From positions 3,658,001-3,722,000 of the forward strand of contig NC_007651.1 in the NCBI RefSeq assembly GCF_000012365.1: 64,000 nt of DNA. The letters are read 5' to 3'. Source of the stretch: Burkholderia thailandensis E264 (GTDB lineage Bacteria > Pseudomonadota > Gammaproteobacteria > Burkholderiales > Burkholderiaceae). A program made the position numbers and the translations under genes. The notes below the pieces were generated by a model. The model made no database searches and was not told the DNA's origin. It saw only the letters and a list, made by a program, of their open reading frames with translations. This document shows positions 26,950-39,724 of this stretch, in pieces (the stretch's first letter is position 1; each line of letters starts with the position of its first letter).

Positions 26950-28353
26950 TTATTTTCCGATACAAAACCGACTAAAAATCACCCCTAGCAAATCATCGGA
27001 CGAAAACTCCCCAGTGATCGAATTGAGCTGCTCCTGCGCAAGCCGAAGTTCCTCGGCGAAGAGATCGAGCGCCTGAGCATTCTGGTCCGCATGCTCGGCC
27101 GCCCGCGCGACATGCGCCTGCGCCGCTCGCAGTGCAATCAGATGCCGCTCGCGCGCGAGATACACGCTCTCCGCGCCCGCCTGCCACCCGGCGATCCGCA
27201 GCAGTTCGCCGCGCAGCAAATCGATCCCGTCGCCGCGCTTCGCCGACAGCCGCACTTCGCACAGATCCGCGCGCTCCGCACCGCTACCCACCCGCGCCAC
27301 CGATGCCGGCGCCTCCGTCAGATCCGTCTTGTTCAACACGCGCACCACCGGCACGCCGGCCGGAAAGCGCGCGGCGATCGCCTCGTCGTCCGGGCCGAGT
27401 CCGCTCCTCGCATCGAGCAGATGCAGCACGACGTCGGCCCGCTCGATCTCGCCCCACGTGCGCGCGATGCCGATCTTCTCGACCTCGTCCTCCGTCTCGC
27501 GCAAGCCCGCCGTATCGATGATGTGCAGCGGAATGCCCTCGACCTGGATCGTCTGCGCGACCTTGTCGCGCGTCGTGCCCGCGATCGGCGTGACGATCGC
27601 CAGCTCCGCCCCCGCAAGCGCATTCAATAGCGACGACTTGCCGACGTTCGGCTGCCCGGCGAGCACCACCGACAGCCCCTCGCGCAACAACGCCCCCTGC
27701 CGCGCGTCGCCGAGCACGTGCGCGAGCCGCTCGCGGATGTGCGCGAGCTTGCCGCGCGCGTCCGCCGCCTCGAGAAAGTCGATCTCTTCCTCCGGAAAAT
27801 CGAGCGTCGCCTCGACGAGCATCCGCAGCGCGATCACGTCGTCGACGAGCGCATGGATGTCGCGCGAGAACGCGCCGTCGAGCGAGCGTCCCGCCGAGCG
27901 CGCCGCCGCCTCGGTGCTCGCCTCGATCAGATCGGCAACGGCCTCCGCCTGTGCAAGATCGAGCTTGTCGTTCAGAAACGCGCGGCGGGTGAATTCTCCC
28001 GGCTCCGCCAGCCGCAGCCCGTACGCGCGCCCCGCGTCGAGGCAGCGTTGCAGCACGAGCTGCAGCACGATCGGCCCGCCGTGACCTTGCAGCTCGAGCA
28101 CGTGCTCCCCCGTGTACGAATGCGGCGCCGGAAAATAGAGCGCGATGCCCCGGTCGAGCGGCTCGCCTGCGCCATCGAGAAACGGCACATAGCTCGCATG
28201 CCTCGGCGTGAGCCGCGCACCGCACAGCGCGTCGCTCAGCGCAAGCGCCGCCGCCTCCCCGGCTCGCCCAAGCGAAATGCGCACAACGCCGATTCCGCCT
28301 CGGCCGGACGCGGTGGCAATGGCGACGATCGGATCGGAATCAGTGGCGAGCAT
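26950..28353 (-). CDS. mnmE: tRNA-modification GTPase MnmE (TrmE)
   Basis: A 467-residue MnmE, which with MnmG installs the 5-carboxymethylaminomethyl group on U34 of certain tRNAs. The N-terminal folate-binding domain starts [20 protein letters not shown]. The GTPase domain has [15 protein letters not shown] (P-loop), [19 protein letters not shown], and NKTDL. The C-terminus is [10 protein letters not shown] with the catalytic Cys. The start at 28353 matches family N-termini; the frame is open further upstream without homology. The 3' end is a known integration target for SGI1-type islands, and here an integrase gene lies 243 bp beyond it. The coding sequence is intact. Confidence 0.97.
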   Translation of the reverse strand: MLATDSDPIVAIATASGRGGIGVVRISLGRAGEAAALALSDALCGARLTPRHASYVPFLDGAGEPLDRGIALYFPAPHSYTGEHVLELQGHGGPIVLQLVLQRCLDAGRAYGLRLAEPGEFTRRAFLNDKLDLAQAEAVADLIEASTEAAARSAGRSLDGAFSRDIHALVDDVIALRMLVEATLDFPEEEIDFLEAADARGKLAHIRERLAHVLGDARQGALLREGLSVVLAGQPNVGKSSLLNALAGAELAIVTPIAGTTRDKVAQTIQVEGIPLHIIDTAGLRETEDEVEKIGIARTWGEIERADVVLHLLDARSGLGPDDEAIAARFPAGVPVVRVLNKTDLTEAPASVARVGSGAERADLCEVRLSAKRGDGIDLLRGELLRIAGWQAGAESVYLARERHLIALRAAQAHVARAAEHADQNAQALDLFAEELRLAQEQLNSITGEFSSDDLLGVIFSRFCIGK

Positions 28354-28691
28354 GGCAAAAATTCTGAAATAAATGAAATGGAAATCAAGAAAAATCGCAG
28401 ATATCCTTGAATGCCGAATTGTAGCCCGGCCACGCAATAGTATTGCGCAGACAACGTTCCGCCCCGCCATTTTCCGCAATTTTCTGTTTATCTTAGTTGC
28501 GCTAATCAATTGATATGACAAATCCGGGAGGGCGCGCCGGCGAATCGACCTCGACCGCCGATCAGCAAGCATGAGCGCACCCGCAGCCGATCGCAACCTC
28601 TGGCATCCACCAGTTAAACAGTCACTCAGTTGCGCTAAACATAACCCGGTTGGTTGTCTTCCTGTCAGCGGTCGAACTGCACAATCTGGCC
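28354..28691. promoter_or_regulatory. Divergent promoter region with two AGTTGCGCTAA repeats
   Basis: The region between mnmE and the HTH gene is A+T-rich. The 11-mer AGTTGCGCTAA occurs at 28495-28505 and again at 28628-28638, both on the plus strand. The second is about 60 bases before the HTH gene start. They are candidate operators for that regulator; no -10/-35 pair was fixed. Confidence 0.45.
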
Positions 28692-29111
28692 ATGCCGACA
28701 CTCGAAGAAAAAGCGGCGTTCACCGAACGTCTCAAATTCGCCTTGTTGCGCAGCCCAGAAAAAGTGACCGGCGCGACGGAACTCGCTTTGCATTTCAATT
28801 TGCGTCATCACGGCGAGCATCCGGTTTCTCCGCAAACCGCGCACAAATGGCTGACGGGCCGCACAATCCCGACGCCGGACAAGCTTCACACGCTTGCCGA
28901 GTGGCTTCGGGTGGATCTGCATTGGCTGCACTACGGCCCGCCGCCGAGCGCGGCGCGCACCACGCCGCAGCCGCTGCCGCGCGACGAAAAGTATCCGCCG
29001 ACGCCGGAGACCATCGAACTCGCGTCGAAAATCGAAGCGCTGTCGCCGCATCACCGCTATCTGGTGCAGGAACTGATCGAGCAGTTCTACGGCGATACGT
29101 CGAAGCGCTGA
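28692..29111 (+). CDS. Small helix-turn-helix transcriptional regulator
   Basis: A 139-residue protein with a phage-repressor-like HTH in residues about 10-75: [21 protein letters not shown] then [29 protein letters not shown], the recognition helix and support typical of Cro/C1-type proteins. The C-terminal part (residues 100-139) is helical and may dimerise. The start MPTLEEKA at 28692 is chosen over a codon 14 residues upstream because the HTH fold begins shortly after it. It is divergent from mnmE, and a bidirectional hairpin follows. Targets are unknown; autoregulation through the upstream 11-bp repeats is a guess. Confidence 0.75.
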   Translation: MPTLEEKAAFTERLKFALLRSPEKVTGATELALHFNLRHHGEHPVSPQTAHKWLTGRTIPTPDKLHTLAEWLRVDLHWLHYGPPPSAARTTPQPLPRDEKYPPTPETIELASKIEALSPHHRYLVQELIEQFYGDTSKR

Positions 29112-29134
29112 CCGCGCGCCGCCCGCTCCAACGA

Positions 29135-29166
29135 AAAAGCCGCCCGATCAACCAGGCGGCTTTTTC
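29135..29166. terminator. Bidirectional terminator between the HTH gene and yidC
   Basis: AAAAAGCCGCC and GGCGGCTTTTT form an 11-bp perfect stem with a 10-base loop. A- and T-tracts on both sides make it usable from either strand. Confidence 0.9.
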
Positions 29167-29207
29167 TTATCTTCAGCCGAAACGAAGCCCGACCATCCGA
29201 AGCGGCA

Positions 29208-29232
29208 AAAAAAGGGCGAACTGAATCGCCCC
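29208..29232 (-). terminator. Terminator of the rpmH-rnpA-yidD-yidC transcript
   Basis: Read on the minus strand, GGGCGA and TCGCCC pair around a 6-base loop and are followed by seven T. It lies about 20 bases past the yidC stop codon. Confidence 0.85.
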
Positions 29233-29251
29233 CTTTTCGTCCGGCCGAGCG

Positions 29252-30925
29252 TCAGCTCGCCTTTTTCTTCGCCGCGGCGGCGCCGAGCGTGCGCGTGATG
29301 TAGTACTGCTGCGCGATCGACAGCACGTTGTTCACCACGTAATACAGCACGAGGCCGGCCGGGAAGAAGAAGAACATCACCGAGAAAGCAATCGGCATGA
29401 ACATCATCATCTTCGCCTGGACCGGGTCCGGCGGGGTCGGGTTCAGCTTCGTCTGCACGAACATCGACACGGCCATCAGCACCGGCAGGATGAAGTACGG
29501 GTCGCGCTGCGAGAGGTCGTGAATCCACAGAATCCACGGCGCGCCGCGCATTTCCACCGACGCGAGCAACACCCAGTACAGCGAGATGAACACCGGGATC
29601 TGAATCACGACCGGCAGGCAGCCGCCGAACGGGTTCACCTTCTCGGTCTTGTACAGCTCCATCAGCGCCGCATTCATCTTCTGCGGGTCGCTCTTGAAGC
29701 GCTCGCGCAGCGCCTGCATCCGCGGCGTGATTTCCTTCATCCGCGCCATCGACTTGTAGCTCGCCGCCGACAGCGGGAAGAACACCGCCTTGATCAGCAG
29801 CGTGAGCAGCACGATCGCCCAGCCCCAGTTGCCGACGAAGCCGTGGATCTTCTCGAGCAGCCAGAACAGCGGCTTCGCGATGATCGTCACCCAGCCGTAG
29901 TCCTTCACGAGCTCGAGCCCCGGCGCGATGCCTTCCAGCATCCGCTCTTCTTCCGGGCCGGCGAACAGGCGCGCGGACACGTCGGCCGACTGGCCCGGCG
30001 CGATCGCCGCAACCGGCTGCTTCACGCCGACGCGGTACAGCGTCGGATCGATCTTCTCGACATAGATGTCGCGCTTCGCGCCTTGCTGCGGAATCCACGC
30101 GGACGCGAAGTAGTGCTGAACCATCGCGATCCAGCCGTTGTCGGCGGACGTGACGTAATCGGCCTTGTTCTTGTCGATGTCGCTAAACGTGATCTTCTGG
30201 AAGTGCTTCTGATCCGTGTACACCGCCGGCCCGAGGAACGTGTGCGAGAACATCGGCGTCTCGACCGACGTGTTGTCGCGCACGAGCTCCATGTAGACGC
30301 TCGGCGTCACGGGCGCGGTGCCGACGTTCTCGATCTTCGTGTCGACGCCGATCACGTAGCTGCCGCGCGTGAACGTGTACGTCTTCACGACCTTCACGCC
30401 GCCCTTCACGGGCGATTCGAACGCGAGCTTCAGCGTGTTCTGGCCGGCCGCGAGCGACGTCGGGCCGGCCGCCTGCGTGTAGACATCGTTGTGGTTCGGG
30501 AAGTCACCGCCGAGGAGGCCCGTGCGCGCGAGGTACGTGTGGTTCGCCGCGTTGTCGAAGAGCGTCACCGACAGGTCGGGCTGCTTGCCGTCGCCCGCCT
30601 TCGTCAGCGTCAGCTTCGCGAGCGTGCCGCCGCGCGTGTCGATCTCGCCGTTATAGACGTCGGTCGAGAAGCGCACGAGCTGCGCCTGCGCCGCGGGAGC
30701 TGTCGTCGCGGGAGCGGCGCCCGTCGCGGCCGCCGGCAGCGCGTTCGCCGCCGCCGCGCTCGCGCCCGACGCGCCATTGCCGTTAGTCGCGTTCGACGCG
30801 GTGTTCGTCTGCGTGACGTTCGGGAAGAACATCGACGGGCGTCCGTGGGACCGCTGCCAGTTGTCGAACAGCATGACCGCTGACATGAAGAAGATCACCC
30901 ATAGGACGGTGCGTTTGATATCCAT
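29252..30925 (-). CDS. yidC: Membrane protein insertase YidC
   Basis: A 557-residue YidC, which inserts and folds inner-membrane proteins alone or with SecYEG. It begins with the first transmembrane segment ([19 protein letters not shown]), then an Ala-rich spacer and the large periplasmic beta-domain (about 60-345). The conserved insertase core follows with [21 protein letters not shown] and [20 protein letters not shown], and the last membrane helices end near [16 protein letters not shown]. The length fits Gram-negative YidC. It is the last gene of rpmH-rnpA-yidD-yidC; the yidD stop codon is 8 bp upstream. Confidence 0.97.
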   Translation of the reverse strand: MDIKRTVLWVIFFMSAVMLFDNWQRSHGRPSMFFPNVTQTNTASNATNGNGASGASAAAANALPAAATGAAPATTAPAAQAQLVRFSTDVYNGEIDTRGGTLAKLTLTKAGDGKQPDLSVTLFDNAANHTYLARTGLLGGDFPNHNDVYTQAAGPTSLAAGQNTLKLAFESPVKGGVKVVKTYTFTRGSYVIGVDTKIENVGTAPVTPSVYMELVRDNTSVETPMFSHTFLGPAVYTDQKHFQKITFSDIDKNKADYVTSADNGWIAMVQHYFASAWIPQQGAKRDIYVEKIDPTLYRVGVKQPVAAIAPGQSADVSARLFAGPEEERMLEGIAPGLELVKDYGWVTIIAKPLFWLLEKIHGFVGNWGWAIVLLTLLIKAVFFPLSAASYKSMARMKEITPRMQALRERFKSDPQKMNAALMELYKTEKVNPFGGCLPVVIQIPVFISLYWVLLASVEMRGAPWILWIHDLSQRDPYFILPVLMAVSMFVQTKLNPTPPDPVQAKMMMFMPIAFSVMFFFFPAGLVLYYVVNNVLSIAQQYYITRTLGAAAAKKKAS

Positions 30926-30933
30926 GCGTTGTC

Positions 30934-31203
30934 TCAGAGTCGATGGGACGACGCCTCAGCTTCGTGAGGAGCGTTACGTGCGTCGGAGTTGGGCGGCGGG
31001 ACGAGATCGATGCCGCCCGCGGAAAACGGATGGCATCGGCACAGGCGCCTGGCGGCAAGGTAAGTGCCGCGCGCGGCGCCATGATACTGGATTGCCTCGC
31101 GCGCGTAATCCGAACAGGAGGGATAAAAACGGCATCGGCTGCCGAGCAGCGGGCTCACGGCAAGCTTGTAGAAACGCAGCAACGCGATCAGAACCGTTTG
31201 CAT
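30934..31203 (-). CDS. yidD: Membrane protein insertion efficiency factor YidD
   Basis: An 89-residue YidD with the family core [21 protein letters not shown] and [12 protein letters not shown] then [18 protein letters not shown], including the three conserved cysteines. It starts at MQTVLIALL (31203) and has an N-terminal amphipathic helix for membrane attachment. YidD aids insertion of membrane proteins together with YidC. It lies between rnpA and yidC in the standard order. Confidence 0.95.
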   Translation of the reverse strand: MQTVLIALLRFYKLAVSPLLGSRCRFYPSCSDYAREAIQYHGAARGTYLAARRLCRCHPFSAGGIDLVPPPNSDARNAPHEAEASSHRL

Positions 31204-31282
31204 AGCAGTGGCGGCGCCATGGCGCCGCGGTCGAGCCAATCGGGCGGACGGCTGCACGCCGTCCGCGACGGGCGTCGGCGCG

Positions 31283-31750
31283 TCACTCGGACGCGGGCTT
31301 CGCCCCGTTGCGCCGGGCAATCTCCCGGGCCGCCCGATCGAGCAGCTCGCGAATCTCGCCCGCGCACAGCGCCGCGAGCGGCGCGGATGCGGCGCTCGGC
31401 ATCGCCTTCTTGTCGAAGCGCGTATGCAGGCGCAGCAGAATGTCCCAGCCGGCGAACTCGGCGCGACGCGTGCGAAACGCTTCGCGGGCGAGCCGCTTGA
31501 CCAGATTGCGCGTCACCGCACGCGCAGCGTACTTCTTGCCGATGACGAGCCCAAGACGCGCTTCGCGCCCCGTCGGCTTGCCGTAGATCACGAAGTGCGC
31601 GGTGCGCCGCCACGGGCGCAAACGAAAAACGGATGAAAATTCATCCGTTTTCAGAAGTCGCGCAGCTTTGGGAAAGGCGGCGGACGCTTGCAACGGAATC
31701 GAACCCGGGACAGCGGCTGCCTCGCCCGCATCGCTGCGGACGGCGGACAC
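31283..31750 (-). CDS. rnpA: Ribonuclease P protein component
   Basis: A 155-residue RnpA, the protein subunit that helps the RNase P RNA trim tRNA 5' leaders. It contains [34 protein letters not shown] and the basic RNR-type helix [17 protein letters not shown]. The GTG start at 31750 follows an AAGGGCGGG site, and the rpmH stop is only 16 bp upstream. The N-terminal 25 residues are an extension beyond the core seen in other bacteria. Confidence 0.95.
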   Translation of the reverse strand: MSAVRSDAGEAAAVPGSIPLQASAAFPKAARLLKTDEFSSVFRLRPWRRTAHFVIYGKPTGREARLGLVIGKKYAARAVTRNLVKRLAREAFRTRRAEFAGWDILLRLHTRFDKKAMPSAASAPLAALCAGEIRELLDRAAREIARRNGAKPASE

Positions 31751-31766
31751 GGCGCGCGGCCCGCCC

Positions 31767-31901
31767 TTAGATGGCGAGACGCTTGCGGCCCTTCGCGCGG
31801 CGGGCGTTGATGACCTTGCGGCCGCCTGCCGTCTTCATGCGCACGCGGAAGCCATGGGTGCGCTTGCGGCGCGTCACGGAAGGTTGGTAGGTACGTTTCA
31901 T
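31767..31901 (-). CDS. rpmH: 50S ribosomal protein L34
   Basis: A 44-residue L34: [18 protein letters not shown] at the start and [11 protein letters not shown] at the end, the canonical form. The ATG at 31901 is chosen by family length; the open frame further upstream is leader. It is the first gene of the rpmH-rnpA-yidD-yidC operon, with a strong promoter about 120 bp upstream. Confidence 0.98.
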
Positions 31902-32017
31902 GTTGCTCTCACTTGTTCGAGAATATCGGGAATCAGGGACCGCGTGCCCTCTCTTTCGAGGCAACCGGGCGAACGCAATCGCCGAAAATAACAGGATTGG
32001 TTTTCGCGGAACCCGCT

Positions 32018-32046
32018 ATTTAAACCGTTTTTCTCTTGGCGGTCAA
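32018..32046 (-). promoter_or_regulatory. Sigma-70 promoter of the rpmH operon
   Basis: On the minus strand, TTGACC (32041-32046) and TTAAAT (32018-32023) are separated by exactly 17 bases. A strong promoter is expected for the ribosomal protein gene downstream. Confidence 0.8.
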
Positions 32047-32135
32047 TACGTTAGAGACATACCGGGGCCGCATCAGCTGTGTTGATCCACGGTTCCGCGC
32101 ACTGTGACGATCGCGCCCCACCAGCCGCCCGCCCC

Positions 32136-32144
32136 TGTGGATAA
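32136..32144 (+). promoter_or_regulatory. Consensus DnaA box
   Basis: TGTGGATAA is a perfect match to the DnaA box consensus on the complementary strand, 200 bp before dnaA. It may mediate autoregulation of dnaA or origin function. Confidence 0.8.
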
Positions 32145-32346
32145 CTCCCGCGCGCACCCCGTTTGGCGGTAGAATCTCGCCTTATCTCCAAGAATCCCGC
32201 ACGCCGCCTCGGCTCGCGCCTGCGCTCAAACCCTTGTCGCGCAAGCGTCCGAGGCACGTCCGCACGGCCGCACCGGGCCTTGTTGCGCATCCGCGACAAG
32301 GGCGGCCGCGCGCCCTGCGTGCAAACGAAACAACGACAGCTCTTCG

Positions 32347-33957
32347 ATGAACGATTTCTGGCAACACTGTTCCGCGCTATTGGAGCGTGAATTGACGCCC
32401 CAACAGTACGTGACGTGGATTAAACCCTTGGCCCCGGTCGCCTTCGATGCCGCTGCGAACACGCTGTCGATCGCCGCACCGAACCGCTTCAAGCTCGACT
32501 GGGTCAAGAGCCAGTTCTCGGGCCGGATCTCCGATCTGGCCCGAGATTTCTGGAATGCGCCGATCGAAGTGCAATTCGTGCTCGATCCGAAGGTGGGCCA
32601 GCGCAGCGCCGCCGGCGCGGCGCCGCTCGCGCCCCGCGCGCCGCTGCCGGCGGCCAACCCTGCGCCGGTTACGGCCGGCCCGGCGCCCTCGGGCGCCGCC
32701 GATGCGAACGCGCCCGCGCCCGCCGGCATGAACGCCGCCACCGCGGCCGCCGTCGCCGCCGTCGCCGCCGCGCAGGCCGCCCAGGCGGCCCAGGCGAACG
32801 CCGCCGCGCTGAACGCCGACGAGGCCGCCGACCTCGACCTGCCGAGCCTCACCGCGCACGAGGCGGCGGCCGGCCGCCGCACGTGGCGCCCCGGCGCGGC
32901 GAGCGCGAACAGCGAAGCCGCCGATTCGATGTACGAGCGCTCGAAGCTGAACCCGGTGCTCACGTTCGACAACTTCGTCACCGGCAAGGCGAACCAGCTC
33001 GCGCGCGCGGCGGCGATCCAGGTGGCCGACAACCCGGGCATCTCGTACAACCCGCTGTTCCTGTACGGCGGCGTCGGCCTCGGCAAGACCCACCTGATCC
33101 ACGCGATCGGCAACCAACTGCTGCTCGACAAGCCGGGCGCGCGCATCCGCTACATCCACGCGGAGCAGTATGTGTCCGACGTCGTGAAGGCGTACCAGCG
33201 CAAGGCGTTCGACGATTTCAAGCGCTACTATCATTCGCTCGATCTGCTGCTCATCGACGACATCCAGTTCTTCTCGGGCAAGTCGCGCACACAGGAAGAG
33301 TTCTTCTACGCGTTCGAGGCGCTCGTCGCGAACAAGGCGCAGGTGATCATCACGAGCGACACGTATCCGAAGGAAATCTCCGGCATCGACGATCGCCTGA
33401 TCTCGCGCTTCGATTCGGGCCTCACTGTCGCGATCGAGCCGCCAGAGCTGGAGATGCGCGTCGCGATCCTGATGCGCAAGGCGCAGTCGGAAGGCGTGAG
33501 CCTGTCGGAGGACGTCGCGTTCTTCGTCGCGAAGCATCTGCGCTCGAACGTGCGCGAGCTCGAAGGCGCGCTGCGCAAGATCCTCGCGTACTCGAAGTTT
33601 CACGGCCGCGAGATCACGATCGAGCTGACGAAGGAAGCGCTGAAGGATCTGCTCACCGTGCAGAACCGGCAGATCTCGGTCGAGAACATCCAGAAGACGG
33701 TGGCCGACTTCTACAACATCAAGGTCGCCGACATGTATTCGAAGAAGCGGCCCGCGAACATCGCGCGGCCGCGGCAGATCGCGATGTATCTCGCGAAGGA
33801 GCTCACGCAGAAGAGCCTGCCCGAAATCGGCGAGCTGTTCGGCGGGCGCGACCACACCACCGTGCTGCACGCGGTGCGCAAGATCGCCGACGAACGCGGC
33901 AAGGACGCCCAGCTCAACCATGAGCTGCACGTGCTCGAACAGACGCTCAAGGGTTGA
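32347..33957 (+). CDS. dnaA: Chromosomal replication initiator DnaA
   Basis: A 536-residue DnaA. Domain I is [20 protein letters not shown] to about residue 80. Domain II (about 85-175) is a long Ala/Pro-rich linker, which explains the length compared with the 467 residues of E. coli. The AAA+ domain has Walker A GGVGLGKT (241-248), Walker [11 protein letters not shown] and sensor elements [11 protein letters not shown]. Domain IV has the DNA-binding signature [14 protein letters not shown]. It binds DnaA boxes and opens the origin. dnaN follows in the same direction after a terminator-like hairpin. Confidence 0.98.
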   Translation: MNDFWQHCSALLERELTPQQYVTWIKPLAPVAFDAAANTLSIAAPNRFKLDWVKSQFSGRISDLARDFWNAPIEVQFVLDPKVGQRSAAGAAPLAPRAPLPAANPAPVTAGPAPSGAADANAPAPAGMNAATAAAVAAVAAAQAAQAAQANAAALNADEAADLDLPSLTAHEAAAGRRTWRPGAASANSEAADSMYERSKLNPVLTFDNFVTGKANQLARAAAIQVADNPGISYNPLFLYGGVGLGKTHLIHAIGNQLLLDKPGARIRYIHAEQYVSDVVKAYQRKAFDDFKRYYHSLDLLLIDDIQFFSGKSRTQEEFFYAFEALVANKAQVIITSDTYPKEISGIDDRLISRFDSGLTVAIEPPELEMRVAILMRKAQSEGVSLSEDVAFFVAKHLRSNVRELEGALRKILAYSKFHGREITIELTKEALKDLLTVQNRQISVENIQKTVADFYNIKVADMYSKKRPANIARPRQIAMYLAKELTQKSLPEIGELFGGRDHTTVLHAVRKIADERGKDAQLNHELHVLEQTLKG

Positions 33958-33983
33958 TGCGCGCGAGCGCTTGAGAAACGCGG

Positions 33984-34014
33984 AACCGCCCCAATTTAAA
34001 AGGGGCGGTTCGGT
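33984..34014 (+). terminator. Terminator between dnaA and dnaN
   Basis: AACCGCCCC (33984-33992) and GGGGCGGTT (34002-34010) form a 9-bp stem with an A+T-rich 9-base loop, followed by CGGTTTT. Confidence 0.8.
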
Positions 34015-34119
34015 TTTGAGGCACAATACTGGTTTGACCGCCCGGCCGGCGGCGGGCCGAGGGCCCGCCCGGCCAGGCGCTGCGAGGCTTGCAGGCCGTT
34101 AATTGAACGAAGGAACTCT

Positions 34120-37880
<3,761 letters not shown>

Positions 37881-37964
37881 GGTTGTGTAGCGGGAACCAT
37901 AATGTGAGATTTTGGGAAGCATCCATTGAGACATTTATTGGTGGATGCATTCCAATAGCTCTAA

Positions 37965-37987
37965 TGACGTCATCTAACTGACGTCAC
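37965..37987. promoter_or_regulatory. Twin TGACGTCA palindromes upstream of the TIR gene
   Basis: TGACGTCA occurs at 37965-37972 and 37980-37987, 15 bases apart start to start and about 70-90 bases before the TIR-protein start codon. Two identical 8-bp palindromes with this spacing could be an operator. Confidence 0.5.
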
Positions 37988-38057
37988 GGTCGCAGGAAAG
38001 AGGCCGCGGTGTTGCCTGCGGCCACAACAACGACGTGAATTTCGGCTGGAACGCGGC

Positions 38058-39035
38058 ATGGCATCAGTTTTCTTTTCGTACACGCATATAGACGAGTCGC
38101 TGCGCGACCAGCTCGAAATCCACCTCTCGCTTATGAAGCGCGAGGGCCTCATTACCGCATGGCATGACCGGCGCATCGTCGCAGGCTCCGACATCGATGA
38201 CAGCATCGATGAGCACCTTGAGAGCGCAGACATCATCTTGCTGCTAGTGAGCGCGAACTTCATCGCATCCGAGTACTGCTTCGCGACCGAGATGAAGCGT
38301 GCAATGGAGCGTCATAAGGCTGGTGAGGTGCGCGTCATCCCCGTCATCCTGCGCGCTTGTGACTGGCACAGCGCCCCGTTCGGAAAACTGAACGCAGTTC
38401 CGACCGATGGCCGGCCGGTGACCTCTTGGCCCAACCAAGATGAGGCGTTTGCCGACATCACGAAGTCGATTCGCGCTGCTGTGAGTGCGACCGCGTCGTC
38501 ATCGGCGCGAGCGCGGGTTGCGGCGCCGGCGCGCGAGGCAGGGGCGGCCCGCGCAGTGGCAGTGCCCGCCGCGAGTACGCAATTGCCGCGGTCTAGCAAC
38601 ATGCGCGTCAAACATCAGTTCTCGGACTTGGACAGAGATACGTTTGTTTCGGAGACGTTTGACTTTATCGCCCGTTTCTTCGATGGCTCGCTCCAGGAGC
38701 TGGAAAAGCGGCACGGCCAGTTCCAGGGTCGATTTACCCGAATCGATGCGCGCCGCTTCACTGCGAGCATCTACAAGGACGGCAAGAGTATCTCGCAGTG
38801 CAGCGTCTCCCACGGCGGCGCCTTCGGTGGGAGCAGCAACCGCGAGATTACGTACTCCAGTCAGATTTCAACGCATACCAACAGCTTCAACGAGGCGCTT
38901 ACCATCGCGGAAGATAGCCAGACTCTGTACCTAAAGCCGATGATGAACATGGCCAGGGGAGTGTCCGAAAAGCTGTCTGACACCGGAGCCGCTGAGTATC
39001 TGTGGTCAATGTTGATGGAACCCGTCCAGCGCTGA
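38058..39035 (+). CDS. TIR-domain protein with unrecognised C-terminal domain
   Basis: A 325-residue protein. Residues 1-140 form a TIR domain: SVFFSYTHIDESLRDQLEIH, WHDRRIVAGSDIDDSI, SADIILLLVSANFIASEYC, RVIPVILRACDW, and a SWPNQDEAFADI box 3. Glu78 in the SEYCFATEMK helix matches the position of the catalytic Glu of NAD-cleaving TIR domains. A low-complexity Ala-rich linker (about 143-180) leads to a domain at about 185-325 (HQFSDLDRDTFVSETFDFIARF, RRFTASIYKDGKSISQCSVS, YLKPMMNMARGVSEKLS) that I do not recognise. Bacterial TIR proteins often are NADase effectors of antiphage defence. That role here is inference. It lies between gyrB and an HNH-nuclease fragment, on accessory DNA. Confidence 0.8.
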   Translation: MASVFFSYTHIDESLRDQLEIHLSLMKREGLITAWHDRRIVAGSDIDDSIDEHLESADIILLLVSANFIASEYCFATEMKRAMERHKAGEVRVIPVILRACDWHSAPFGKLNAVPTDGRPVTSWPNQDEAFADITKSIRAAVSATASSSARARVAAPAREAGAARAVAVPAASTQLPRSSNMRVKHQFSDLDRDTFVSETFDFIARFFDGSLQELEKRHGQFQGRFTRIDARRFTASIYKDGKSISQCSVSHGGAFGGSSNREITYSSQISTHTNSFNEALTIAEDSQTLYLKPMMNMARGVSEKLSDTGAAEYLWSMLMEPVQR

Positions 39036-39144
39036 GTTCATCCGCTCGAGGCACGGTAACGCCTTTTGAGCCACCCGCCTCGGGTCGTCCGCATGTATGA
39101 TTCCTGTCTCAAGGTGCGTACGATTTCGATAACCGTGCTCAAGG

Positions 39145-39724
39145 TCAAGCCGTTTCCTCTTTCGAGCCTTCGCGGCGAGCGAACAAAGAGTCCTTACGAA
39201 ACTCGTTGGCTCTGTGGAACATCAGGTATGGCACATGAGCTGGCTTCACATTCTGAATTGTCCATTCAGGGGATACCCCCAATTGAGTCCTGGCAGCGGA
39301 CGGCAACGCATCAGACACAAGTAAGCTGCCTTGGTCCGAGAATGAAATCCAACCATCGTCGAACAGCGCATCAACATGTGGTGCAAGCAGAAACCCGTTG
39401 AACACGTCCAGCCTCTCGTCGTCACTTTGGCACTTAGCCCAAGGCTTGATGTGCGACGCTCGTAGCAAGCCCGGGACGGCGAGGCCCGTTACGCAGCAGC
39501 GTCCCTGCCAGTAATCCATCAGTGCGCTTCGATACAAGTCTTGCCCGACACGTTGTACCACCAGGCGCTCTGCCTCAGTAGTTTGAGGTAGGTGCTTCTT
39601 CGCGCGCCGGAACTGGTCGGCCACACGGTTTGGTACGGTTCTGGCGATGGCCGAGGCACGTTGGAGGACAACGTAAAGCTGGTCCAAATCACCAACAGAG
39701 ATGTCACTGATGGCTGCGCGGACG
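39145..39724 (-). pseudogene. HNH endonuclease, 5' end removed by an IS256 element
   Basis: The C-terminal HNH domain is complete: GRCCVTGLAVPGLLRASHIKPWA, then DERLDVFNGFLLAPHVDALFDDG with the second His/Asn set, and FISF-like strands after it. The frame is open upstream to the IS end at about 39724, without a native start; codon Leu at 39687 is not a likely true start. Typical relatives are 250-300 residues, so the N-terminal region that often recognises DNA or partner proteins is gone. It converges on the TIR gene. It may have formed one defence cassette with it. Confidence 0.75.

Larger units (their letters stand above)
31902..32346. promoter_or_regulatory. rpmH-dnaA intergenic region: dnaA promoter and candidate origin
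   Basis: 445 bp between the divergent rpmH and dnaA. It contains one consensus DnaA box, TGTGGATAA, at 32136-32144 (complement TTATCCACA). A weaker TGATCCACG lies near 32082, and an A+T-rich part at 31970-32060. A TAGAAT hexamer at 32170-32175, with no good -35, may be the dnaA -10. Such regions hold dnaA autoregulation and sometimes oriC. One good box is few for a full origin, so the origin call is tentative. Confidence 0.5.

Noticed and set aside
26942..26970. Direct attachment-site repeat of the mnmE 3' end
   Set aside because: I searched the window by eye for a second copy of the last mnmE bases and found only a poor partial match near 24353; not good enough to define element ends.
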